Assembly (NCBI GenBank): GCA_010279815.1
Contig: QEOQ01000180.1
Coordinates: 977,036 to 1,041,035 of the forward strand
DNA length: 64,000 nucleotides
Reading direction: 5' to 3'
Origin: Brachionus plicatilis
Lineage: Eukaryota; Rotifera; Eurotatoria; Ploima; Brachionidae
Shown: one piece after another, positions 12,201-22,200 of the stretch
Layout of the letters: every line of letters begins with the position of its first letter
How positions within the stretch are numbered: the stretch's first letter is position 1
Program-made: the position numbers and the translations under genes
The notes under the pieces: generated by a model
The model's input: only the letters and a program-made list of their open reading frames with translations
Database searches by the model: none
Told to the model about the DNA's origin: nothing

Positions 12201-12267
12201 TTTACAGCGTGTTGTCATTGGCCGAGCAACGGCCTAAAACTAAATAAATAATAATAAATAAATAATA
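9218..12267 (+). mobile_element. 5'-truncated LINE (LINE-1 of this window)
   Basis: A non-LTR retrotransposon of about 3.05 kb between perfect 79-bp direct repeats. It starts inside the endonuclease domain, so the 5' end and any ORF1 are missing, as expected of incomplete reverse transcription from the 3' end. After the coding region come a T-rich stretch, a stem-loop (CACGC...GCGTG at about 12189-12211), a GGCC-loop-GGCC near 12219-12235 and a TAAATAATAA-type tail. The open reading frame and identical flanks point to a recent insertion. Confidence 0.9.
9220..12108 (+). pseudogene. LINE endonuclease/reverse transcriptase, 5'-truncated but open
   Basis: An open frame of 962 codons that runs in from the truncated edge without its own start. 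The N-terminal part is an endonuclease/exonuclease/phosphatase-type domain (GRAAGGLAFIV, then FVIIGDFNADP and SWIDHC). A basic linker leads to a reverse transcriptase: NLRPVAIS, the first catalytic motif ASKAFDKVNRD, DGVRQGGTLSP, and YADD at 11242-11253, followed by MRYLGVEIS and a thumb-like C-terminal region. In a full element this protein nicks target DNA and copies the RNA in place. No stop or frameshift is visible, so only the 5' truncation disables it. Clade (CR1/Jockey-like or other) is not settled by eye. A fragment of the same type lies at 20515-20785. Confidence 0.88.
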
Positions 12268-12346
12268 ATTAGACTTAAATATATTATTTTCATGTTTCTT
12301 TCTTTAAGTCTTTTCATTTATTCATTTTATCATCGCTTTATCTAAA
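12268..12346 (+). repeat. 79-bp target-site duplication, right copy
   Basis: Identical to 9139-9217. It follows directly after the TAA-rich 3' tail of the LINE. Confidence 0.9.
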
Positions 12347-13907
12347 TAGCGTATGTTTTTGAAAAACCATGCTTAAAGTAACTCTTTTTATTAAAGTTTT
12401 AATAATGATTTATTTAACTATTCAATTTGGCCTTAAAATCGTCAAATTAAATATTTGTTTTTTATTAATTATGGTTTATTGTAAGCTATTTTAAAAAAAA
12501 TTTAATTAAAGCAAATTATGATGAGAAAAATTCGAAATTCGATCACTCAAATTGCTCAAAGATTTTGACTTACCCTTATAAAGACTGGCCGGTAAACCCG
12601 GTGATGGACAATTAGGTTAATAGCGTTTACCTAATTGCCCCATTTTGAATTAGAATGGCTGATAATTACCTGTTCTTCGAAAATAATTACTTTCTGTTGA
12701 GATTAATTACTTTTTGATGAAAAAATAAAAATTTGGCTTTGTTAGATAAATCCTATTCAAGGTTTAATATATCTCGATAACATTATCTAAATATACAATA
12801 AACTTGAATTAGATAAAAAATTTGAGAAATTGATTTCATTTCAATAAGCTTTAAAAAAAGTACAATTTACTAGTATTAATCAGTCAAGTAGTAGATTTCA
12901 AAAATTATTTCAATAGCAGTAAACGAAAAGCTTTTAGCAGTTCCACTGAAGCTATTGCCCCAAAACCAGAAAAAACAAAAGCATGTCAAGTAAGGCAAAA
13001 TTCAAATAAATTTAATTTTTTTATATTTTGATTAATGATTTTCAACTTAAACTAAATATTTAGTAAATAAACTAATTAAATTAAACAAAAAGTAATCAAT
13101 TTCGACAGTGAAATAATTATTTACAAAAAAAAAATAAATGTAAAATAATTAAGTCTGACCCCCAACTAACTACCATCACTCTTGTTGAGAATTTAACGAG
13201 CTTTTCAAAAATATGTCTAGGTTTTGTCAAGGAAGAATAGTTCATCTATGAAAATGCATTACCAAGATGACATTAAACAGGTAAAAGATTTAAGTTTATT
13301 ATATTATTACTTATTAAAATATTTAAGATATCGCCTTTAATTTTTTTAATTAAAAAAACGAAAATTATCAAGTATTACAATCAAAATTAAACTAATATTT
13401 AAAAACAATTAAATTATCAAAAAGGACAAAAAATTCCAAACTAAATGACATGTTAAAACTTTTAAAAATAATTTTGCTTTGTAAAATGAGGAGGGTCCAG
13501 TGTTTTTGTAGGGCCTTAATATCATGAATCAAAAATTGCAAAATAAAACAACTTTTCAAAGAATTGCTAATTTAATAAAACAATAAAAAAAAAATAAAAA
13601 AAGTGTTATATAAATTTATTTGACAATTTTAGGACAAAAAGGTTAAAATCAGAGGCAAACGGGGTAATTCGGTGAAAAAGGGTTATTTTTCTGGCAAAAT
13701 GGATGAATTGCTGGAATAACCTTTTTAAACTAGGTATTCGCCCCGTTAACGATTATTACCAGCTTGTTTATTGACAGATGCTAAGAATTTTTTTTATTTT
13801 GATCCTAAACATAAGATAGGTGAGCAATCTGATTAAGTTGGTATAAATCAAGCATTTTCGTGTAGAAATCACCCCGAATCAAAGATAAATTATAAATTAT
13901 AAATTCT
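12347..13907. other. intergenic, possible decayed MITE ends
   Basis: No gene seen. Near 12590-12660 and 13650-13745 are GC-richer patches (CCGGTAAACCCGGTGATGG; GGTATTCGCCCCGTTAAC) that recall the GGTAACC-type MITE at 36225-37497, but the ends do not pair well enough to define an element. Confidence 0.3.
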
Positions 13908-14165
13908 GAATAACTTTTTTACTAAAAGAGATAATTTAGTTCTATAAAATGCTTAATTATAAGAAAATTTGCTTAATGCAGTAAAATAGGTATGCAAAAA
14001 ACTCTGCAATTTTCTGCATTTTGCTTGCCATTAAAAAGTATTATAATCAACTGTGCAAGTATATTGCAGAGTTTTTGCAGACATGTATTTTCGGTTTAAG
14101 CAAAGTTGCTTAAACATTAAGAATCTTACAGAACTAAATTATTGCTTATAGTAAAAAAGTTATTC
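13908..14165. mobile_element. foldback MITE (TGCAGAG family, copy 1)
   Basis: Inverted ends GAATAACTTTTTTACTA (13908) and its complement (to 14165) continue inward with ATAATTTAGTTCT on both sides. The inner part carries CAAAAAACTCTGCAAT and ATTGCAGAGTTTTTGCAGA facing each other, and CATTAAAAAGTATT in the centre. The inner part is shared with the MITE at 36753-37107, so the two belong to one family. Target duplication not identified. Confidence 0.65.
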
Positions 14166-14326
14166 AAATTTTTCTGAATTGAAACGATCGAATTAATTTA
14201 ATTTTCGTCAATGTATTGACATAAAAATTAATGACTCTATCAAAAACTTCTCAAGATCAACCGGTTGCTTAGTTGCTCAATTTTTTTTACTTTTTTTATT
14301 TTTAATTAATTTGTTTATATCTGTAC

Positions 14327-14770
14327 CAGAGTTGTTTAAAAGTCCCAAAAAAAAGTCCAAGTCAAGACTTTTTTTTAGACAAGACTTTCAAATCACCAAC
14401 AAGTTGTTGGTAGTTGGGGTTGGGGGTTGTTGGCAGTTGGTGATTGGACGTTGGCCAACAACCAATAACCAACAACTTCCAACGACCAAAAAGTACCAAC
14501 GACCAAAATATACCAACGACTATAAGTAACAACTACCTACAACTAGTTTCTATTTATTTTTTTTTTAATTTTTAAATAAAATTTTTTTCTTTTTTTTATT
14601 TTTTAAATAATGTTTTTATTTTTTTTTTAATTAAAAAACTAATTTTTTTTAAATAATAAATATATTAAATTAACTTAAATTCTTATTTTTTTACCGGTTT
14701 TTTGGCCCCCCGTATATTTTTGACCGTTTATTTTGACGGTCCAAAAATTAGACCCAACAAAAGTTCCTTC
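14327..14770. mobile_element. hAT-like CAGAG MITE (copy 2) with GTTGG/CCAAC palindrome
   Basis: It starts CAGAGTTGTTTAAAAGTCCC, as at 43966. It is followed by a GC-rich imperfect palindrome (about 14398-14500) made of GTTGTTGG / GGTTGTTGGCAGTTGG on the left and CCAACAACC / CCAATAACCAACAAC on the right, then a further CCAACGACC array. A hairpin lies near 14690-14755 (TTTTTGG ... CCAAAAA). The right terminus is not recognisable; the end given is approximate. Confidence 0.4.
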
Positions 14771-15636
14771 AGATAACACAGGCGTACAATAATAAGATAT
14801 TTTAGCTCTAGTATTGCGAGTGAAGGAGATAACGCTGTAAAAATAAAAAGATAATAAAAGTTAATTTTTTCCTTATATTCATTCAAATTAAATTTTAAAA
14901 TATTTTAGTGGAAAATTAAGCAAAAATGATTAAAAGAAAAAACAGAGCTCTTTATGGTATACTATTTTTTTTAAATTAAAAATATAGATTTATAAATAAA
15001 AGCGTATGCTTATTTATATTTTTTTTTATTCAAGCTTGACTTAGACAAAATATTTTTGATTAATCTTTATTCAAAACTTGCTCTGAAGATTTTTAAATAG
15101 ATTTTGAAAAAATTCAGCATTTCTGTTTAATGATGCAAACAAAATATGGCCAAAAAAAAGTTCTTCTAAAAATATTTAAATTTCTTCAGAAAAATGATTT
15201 TTTTTTTTAATTATGATAGATTTAACTCAATGAAATTTCTTTCAACATTATTTTCTGGTATTGAAAATTATGTTGAAACTTCGAAATTTAGATATAATTA
15301 TTTTGGTTTTAGTAGCAATTAAGTTGGTATGATTTTAGTCATATTTTTTAATTAATTAGAATATAATAATTAAAAAACCTTGAGTGACTAAAAGTCTAGT
15401 TGAAGGGCAAAATATGATATTTACATAACACAACAAACAATTATGATTCAAAATTTGTAAATTCAAAAATCTTGATTGCTTAAACAAAATTTAAATATTA
15501 ATTATCTAATTTTATTTTGTCACAACGGAATTATTTACAAAATGATTTATTTTAAAATTTCCTGATCAAATATTAACATTTTTAAAGATATAAAAATATG
15601 CTTTAAGTACTGAAATTTTAATTAAAAAATTTAAAA
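14771..15636. other. intergenic, nothing recognised
   Basis: AT-rich sequence upstream of the secreted-protein gene at 15637. No repeat with another copy in the window and no convincing reading frame was seen. Confidence 0.4.
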
Positions 15637-16245
15637 ATGTTTAAACTTATTTTGGTATTATTTTTTTTTCTGAATTCGACTCAAGGAGACATGACCCTTG
15701 AAGAAATGGAATCAAAATTTCCGGACATATGCGGTTTAGAAAAGAATATAACTGCAATTATTGCCGATTTTTCACCAGAAGGACAGTTAACGATTGCCAA
15801 GACTTTGCATAGTATAAATCAATATTTAAGGTTGGAAATAATGCACACTGCAGCAATGGTTATTGATTCTGAAGAAATTAATAATTTGAAGGAAAAATCG
15901 CCAGAACTTTTAGAAAAGATTAAAGAATTGTTTGGCCTTCGAATGGAAATTAATGGAAGATTAATGCTTGGTGAAGGAGATCGTCTTTTGCAGTTATGTG
16001 AATTCAATGATAGACTTCGGGAGGCAAGCAAAACTTTAACTTACGATGAAAAAATGATAGTTAGGGGAATAGTAAAGAAATTTGAGCAAAGGATTAAACG
16101 AAGAATTCCTCTAATAATAAGTCAAGCTGTATCTGATAACAAAGAAAATATTCACGTTTTGATGATGAAAGATTCTGAGAAATTGCAGAAAGTTGGAAAA
16201 TTAATCACTGATTTTCTTGAATTTGCTAGAGTGATGGAAGACTAA
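15637..16245 (+). CDS. secreted alpha-helical protein, possible FAR-like lipid carrier
   Basis: A single-exon 202-residue protein with a strong signal peptide (MFKLILVLFFFLNSTQG, cut near residue 17). The mature part is charged and predicted almost wholly helical, with only two cysteines (C32 and C121), compatible with one disulfide. The stretch at about 78-100, EEINNLKEKSPELLEKIKEL, follows the LKxKSPxLxEK pattern I associate with secreted nematode fatty-acid/retinoid-binding (FAR) proteins, and overall length and helical make-up also fit. That is a motif-level resemblance only; the rest does not allow a firm call. If correct, it would bind small lipids outside cells. The ATG is preceded by AAAA, which suits an animal start. 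It stands alone among repeats, with no related neighbour. Confidence 0.75.
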   Translation: MFKLILVLFFFLNSTQGDMTLEEMESKFPDICGLEKNITAIIADFSPEGQLTIAKTLHSINQYLRLEIMHTAAMVIDSEEINNLKEKSPELLEKIKELFGLRMEINGRLMLGEGDRLLQLCEFNDRLREASKTLTYDEKMIVRGIVKKFEQRIKRRIPLIISQAVSDNKENIHVLMMKDSEKLQKVGKLITDFLEFARVMED

Positions 16246-16473
16246 TCAATTTTAATTTTTTTATCAAAAAAAGATTTTATAATTTGAAACTCAATTTTTT
16301 TTATTACAGAACTTAAAAGCTAAATATTTTAAAAGAGCTTGGTTAATTCATAATATTTTAATAAATCTAACACGCATTCTTAATTTCAATAAATAATATT
16401 ATTCAAATTAAAAATTATTTTCACTAAAATTTTTAATATATTAATAAAGTTAAAAAAATATAAATTATAGGGT
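16246..16473. other. 3' flank of secreted-protein gene
   Basis: AT-rich; several AATAAA-like hexamers (for example near 16388) could serve as poly(A) signals. Nothing else seen. Confidence 0.35.
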
Positions 16474-16618
16474 TAACTTATTTGCTCGATTTTAACGACA
16501 TGTCTTTATATATGGGTATCCAGAATTAACGACAGGGTCTTAAAACATTAAAAAGATTATTTAACGACATGTCGGTGTATACATAACGACATGTCGTTAA
16601 ATTCGAGCAAATACGTTA
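16474..16618. mobile_element. 145-bp foldback MITE
   Basis: The ends TAACTTATTTGCTCGATTTT and (as its inverse) AAATTCGAGCAAATACGTTA pair almost perfectly and continue inward with AACGACATGTC / GACATGTCGTT. GACATGTC recurs internally. A scrap with TTTAATGACATGTCAGTAAA also occurs at about 27420. TTA or TA at the ends would suit a Tc1/mariner-type target, but this is not proven. Confidence 0.65.
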
Positions 16619-17339
16619 TAATATTATGAGAACAATTTTTACTTTACAAATTACGGTAAATCTTTGCGAAGAGCTGCGTAAACTAAAAGTTAAATAACAA
16701 ATTTAAGTGAATTCAGCGGTCCTATCTTAAATCGACTAATCTTTAACTCATCTTTAAAAATGAGCTGTTGAAAATCAAAATTTTTGTATTTTAATATTAT
16801 TTAAAAATGTAGTTTTTAAAAAAAATTTAAAATTTCCTTAAAAAAAGGCAGATCCTATCATCAACATTAATATCTAATTATGAACTTAGATTGCCCTTTT
16901 TTTTCATTTCTCCTTAAATTCCATTAGTATTTTAAAATTTTTAAGATAAATGATTTATATTGAAATCTTGATTAAGAATTCATATAAAATTCTCTAGTCA
17001 AATTCAAAACCCTGGATCAGTATATTAGGGTATTTGAAAAGATATTGCAATCTAATTAGGTAAATTTTTCAAAATACTTAAATTTAAGTAAATCTGAATA
17101 TACAATCAATTTATTCATTGATTAATTTAGTTTTGAATAAATTTTAATTTAAAATACAATAATTATTTCTTTGATTTTCATGTAATTTCACTAAAATGAT
17201 TCAGTTGATTCGTTAAGGTGTTTCTTGATATCAAAGATAATCATTAAAAGGAGGCCTTTAGGTAATTTTTAAGTTGAATTTTATTGCAGATTCATTTTTT
17301 AAATGTTAAATTCAATTTTATTTTGTAGTACTTAATACT
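16619..17339. other. intergenic, nothing recognised
   Basis: AT-rich sequence with no supported gene or repeat. Confidence 0.4.
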
Positions 17340-17650
17340 GCGACCTAATAGGGGGTAAAGCTCCGCTGTGAGCTTTGGTAGTTAATGTTTTTTTTTTGAA
17401 TGTAAACAACATCCAAAACTTTTACTTATGGCTCAAGATTTGCTTTATTTATTTTTTTTATATAATACATGTAAAGCCATCTATCGAATTTTGGTTTAAA
17501 AGCGTTTTTGATTCGGAATCAACAATGTACTGCGAAAGGCTATTCCAAGCATTAATAACTCGATTTGTTAGAAAATAATAACGCTGCATACAACTCTTAA
17601 CTTCTTCCCTTCCTAAAAATTTTGTATGTTTCTTTAAATTATACACTTCA
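17340..17650 (-). pseudogene. LINE 3'-end fragment (reverse transcriptase C-terminus and 3' UTR)
   Basis: On the minus strand, 17646-17458 encodes about 62 residues containing RYYFLTNRVINAWNSLSQ and a following IVDSESKTLLNQNSID. This is the usual C-terminal tail of CR1/Jockey-like LINE proteins (F.NRV.N.WN.L pattern). Downstream on the same strand is a perfect hairpin AAAGCTC-loop-GAGCTTT at about 17357-17376, in the 3' UTR position. Only this end of the element remains. Confidence 0.7.
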
Positions 17651-18061
17651 TTTGTGAACGTTCAGTTATATCATAGATTTTTTTTTAAAGAATAATTTTT
17701 TCAGAGTTATTTTCATAAATTTCACAAAAAACTTATCATTTTTTTTTTTCAGAATAATAATTTTTCATAATTATTCATTAATAATTATTTGAAAAAATAT
17801 TTAAAATTTTTGTTGAATATTTAAAAAAAGAAAATTTTATTTGAAAAAAATTTATTTCACGAGTTAATAAAACGAAGATACATTTAGAATTTTTTTTATT
17901 AAACAATTCTAAATTTTTCTTTTAAAGTTTGCAACATAATTTCTAAAAAAAAATTCTATGAGTATATTTCTGTGAAATATTTTTCTAGCAAAATTTATTC
18001 TATGCGTTTTGTTTGATTTTATTAAATTTCTATAAACTATTTTTTCTTTGAATTGACACAT

Positions 18062-18276
18062 CACAAAAAAATTTTTTACACCCAGGGTTCCAAAAATAGC
18101 AAACCCTTTAAAAAGTTGTTGTTCTTTAAGACCCAAAATCTCAAAGATAAAACTTAAATATACTAAAAAAGTATATATATTCTGAAAGAGCATAAAATTC
18201 TCTACATGCTAATGTAATTTAGAAAAAAAAAAAGAGGTGGCGGTTTTATTTTGGCTAAAAAAGGAAAAAAATACAT
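18062..18276 (-). repeat. dispersed 215-bp repeat, copy A
   Basis: The reverse complement matches 48315-48528 over the whole length. Landmarks shared by both are TTTACACCCAGGGTTCC, AAAGAGCATAAAATTCTCTA and the GGCGGTTTT block. The repeat type is unknown. Confidence 0.75.
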
Positions 18277-18289
18277 CTATTGACAATAA

Positions 18290-18990
18290 AAAAAAAATCC
18301 TTTAAAAAACTTTTTATCCTTTAAAAACTTAAAAACTATAAAGTTTCTTAAAAAAAAGAATGTACTATTTGTACTTTTTGATTAAAAAAACCCAAATACT
18401 ATAAAGTCTCCTTGTTCTTTTTTGATTGTTTCTAGTCAAAAAGAATTTTCTTTTTGTACTTTTTAAAAATTTTATTTTAGCTTTAGTCTATAAAGGACGT
18501 ACTTTTTATCCTTTTTGATTTTTTCTATTCAAAAAGAATGTCCTTCTGTGCTCAAAAATTATAAAATGAAATATTTTGACCGTTCTCTCAACTTTTGCTT
18601 AGTTAAAGGAAAATAACCCTTTAATTAATCCTAATTAAACAAAATAAAAATAAAAGGAGCTTTAGGGAATTCGGGTTTTTTGAATTTAGGGAAAGATACA
18701 ATAGAATAAAAATTACGTATTTTCTATACAAAGGACTTAATAAAAATTTTTAATTAAAATTTAAAAAAGGATTTCTATTCTAAACCAAGGCTAAATATAT
18801 ATTTTTAAAAGTACAAAAAGAACATTCTATTTGACTAGAAAAAATCAAAAAGGATAAAAAGTACGTCCTTACTAGACCTACTTGGATAGAAACTAACTTT
18901 GACTTAAAATAAAAAGTACAAAAAGTACATCCTTTATGGGTAGAAACTAACTTTGACTTAAAATAAAAAGTACAAAAAGTATTAAAAAGA
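18290..18990. repeat. large imperfect inverted repeat with tandem units
   Basis: The left half has repeated blocks such as GTACTTTTT, CTTTTTGATTTTTTCTA and TTCAAAAAGAATGT; the right half has their complements (ACATTCTATTTGACTAGAA, AATCAAAAAGGATAAAAAGT, AAAAAGTACAAAAAGTA). Within the right arm a unit of 54 bp beginning TAGAAACTAACTTTGAC is repeated in tandem at 18887 and 18941. It is likely a foldback transposon that expanded its arms; no coding capacity. Confidence 0.6.
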
Positions 18991-19031
18991 ATGTTACTAC
19001 ATCTATTGTCAAAAGCTCAAAATCTGGACTC

Positions 19032-19131
19032 CCACTTTATGTGACCAATATCACTTTGTTCAGCACTGATCTCATAAAAAAGACGCTGGCCATCAAACGA
19101 AGAGCAAAGTGATATTGGTCACATAAAGTGG
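19032..19131. repeat. 100-bp hairpin with 27-bp perfect arms
   Basis: CCACTTTATGTGACCAATAT followed by CACTTTG (19032-19058) is exactly complementary to the arm ending at 19131. The spacer is about 46 bp. The TGTGACC motif and the nearby GGGTCTTCCAC end resemble the MITE at 51991-52771, so it may be a shortened relative. Confidence 0.7.
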
Positions 19132-19249
19132 AAGACCCAAATTACTTAATTTTAGTTAAAAAATTTCAAAATAATTTTATGTGATTTTAAATTTTTAATA
19201 ATTAAAATGTTTGTTAAAAAACTGAATCATAAAAATTTATTTAAAAAAA

Positions 19250-22200
19250 TTAATCAATAAAATCTGAATTTGTTGGAATCATATTGATGCCTTGTTTCTG
19301 GATGATAAAGTTTTCTAGAATCTTAAAATCGTCCTGTTTTGAATAATTTTCATCAAACATATTTTCAATATTATCAATTGTCTTGCATAATATTTGGTAG
19401 ACATCTAAGTAAGCTTTTTCACTAAATATAATTTTATTCTTTAATTGTCTATCGGTCAAGACCACAGGAGTTTTGATTCTTTCTTCGATTTTGTCTTGAG
19501 CCTGTGAAGTTGAACGCGAAGTTTCCATGCGACTAATTCGAGATTTACTAGCAGCAGCGGGCGTCGGAGTAGTCTTTTTTTTATCATCTTTTTTCTTGTC
19601 ATCTTTCTTGTCTCCTTGTGCAGTTCCACCTTTCTTTCCTTTTATCTCTTTGCCTTTTTCTTTTTCTAGTCGATTTTTTTTCTCCACTAAAACATGATAA
19701 ATTTTTCAAATTAAAAAACACAATAATAACAAATATTGAAATGCATACACTCATTTTGTTTGAATACCTCAAATTCTTTTTTCCATTCTTCATATTTTCT
19801 TTCATCTTAAAAAACCATTTAGTAGAAAAAAATTTTAAAAATTTTAATTTTTTGAAAAAATCACTTTCATCGACCAAAGGATAAACTTCGTCGCCAAATT
19901 CAATCGGGAGATTTAGGTTGTATCTTAAATTATTTAAATCATTGCATATCTCATCAATAGCTGAGCACAAAATGTCATAGCAAGCGGTGTACAAAGTCGA
20001 ATTTTCGGGAATGTAAGCTGGAAAACTTATCTTTTCAACCAAATAATTTAGCCTAAATAACAAACTCTGTTTGTTGGTGTCATCTGGATCATTTTGACTC
20101 AAAATCATATTTTTTAAATCATTAATTGATAAATTCCATTCATTTTGGTGTATTTGGCGCTCGTTCTCATCAAACAGTTCCAAGTATAGTTTTTTTAAAT
20201 CATCAACAGTTTCATGGTCGTAGAAAAATTGAGGATTATTTTCAATAAACAAGTCTTCCTCGGTCATGTAGGCCCGTTCCGGTGTAGCACATCGGTCCGG
20301 AGTGCGGACTCCTGATAATATAAGATCGACTATAGAGCTGGCGATTAATTCAGCCTCTCTTGAGAACAGTTTTTTCTATAATTGGAAAAAGTTTATTTAT
20401 TGAAAATTTTACACTTATGTTCCGATTTAAGGTTGAATTAAATCGTGTAAAAAGATGTATTTTTTTATTATTTTAAAAAATTTATCAAAATCTACGATAG
20501 ATAAAAAAAACAACCCATCTAAGACTCAAATTATGCGAATAAACGGCTCAAAGAAAGATGAGGTAAAGATTGAACTGTATGGTGAGGAAATTGAATGGGT
20601 AAAAAAATGAAATACTTAGGAGTTTGGATTGATGGAAAATGTTACAGTAAAGAACATCTAAGAGAAAGAAGATTGAGTACATGAAGAGCTATTTGTCTCT
20701 TAAAAAATAATCTAGTCATCTATAGTAACCAAATTAACCCGTTTCTAAAAGCACACCTTTTTAAAACTTATTTAGACCTATAACCAATTACTAAAAAATA
20801 AATCCAAAATCATAGATAGACAATCAGATTTAAAAATAATACAAAAAAACATTTTCCTTTTTTGTACTTTTTGTACTTTGTGGCTATTCAAATCATTATT
20901 TTAAAAATAAATTTAGGGATTCGAGTATGTAGTAGATTAGAGAAATATTAAATACAGAAAGTTAAAAAGGAACTGGATCAAATAAAATAAAATTCTGAAA
21001 AAGTACAATAGTACAGAAATGATTTATGATTTGGACTGTTTTCATTGTCTAAATCTCCCGAAAATGGCTCAAAATGAACAACTATTAAGTAAAAAATAAA
21101 AAAAAATTTATTTTATTTCTCCCTACATCTTTTCTGTAATTTTTCTTTTTTTAAAATTGAATAATAAAACAAAAAGTGAATTCCTGTTTTTTGTTGCCAT
21201 TTTTTAAAGATACTAATGAAAAATTCGATACTTTTTTGCACAATAAATTTGATACTTGATTAAAATATTTTTAGAAGCAGTAAAAAAATAATATTCATGT
21301 AAGAACCACAGGTCGGAACAGAAAGAAAAAAATTGATTTACTTCTAATAAAATTCGATTTTTTTTAAATTTGTCTTCTTGAACAGCTACTCCTCTGAGTG
21401 TTAGAACAAGACTTGCAGCACTCAGGAGTCTTGGATGTGTCACAAATTCCCATCTTTCGGTGAATATGCCACCTATGTTTGATTTAAAAACAATATGCAT
21501 TTTTAAGGAATCCCCAGGCATAATTACATCTAAATTAATTAAATATTAATCAAATAAACATTTTATTAAAGTCTAACTTGATCTAGTATCGAAATAGAAC
21601 CTTTGGACTTTTTGATTGTTCATTTCGAAGGGGTTCAAATCGGGCAGTTTTCTCCAATCATAATAAATTGAAGTGGTGCCAATGTTAAGAATTTCAAAAG
21701 TGGCCAAGACACGTTTTCCAGCTTTGGTTTCAAAATTGAGTCGACTTTCGAGAGCTATTAGACCAGCGTTTTCTATGTCATTTCCAGTCCAATCTGCTGT
21801 TTGACCCCCGAAAACAATACAAGGCCCGAATATAGGAGCTTGGACCACATCTGGATGATCAGCTAAAGCTTCTTGTTCTTGCTCTTCGGACAGAAAATAA
21901 GGATTGTTCGTGTTTTCTTTGTTTTCCTGATTGACAATATTTTTATTGATCCAAGTATCGTCGATAACGATATAGTCTGATTTTGAATCGTTTTTGTCAC
22001 TTTGCTCGGACTCTGGCTCATCTGGTTTGAATGGATTTTTGCCAACCAGTTCTAGCCGAGAAAACTGCGGTCTGTGTGGAACTAATTCAGTTATCAAAGG
22101 ATCCAATTGTTTCAAGCGTTGATTTAAATATTTCGACTCATGCCAAGGATAATGCGAAACAGGTGGTTGGGATAACCTAAAGTCAGACTCCTTAAGAATT

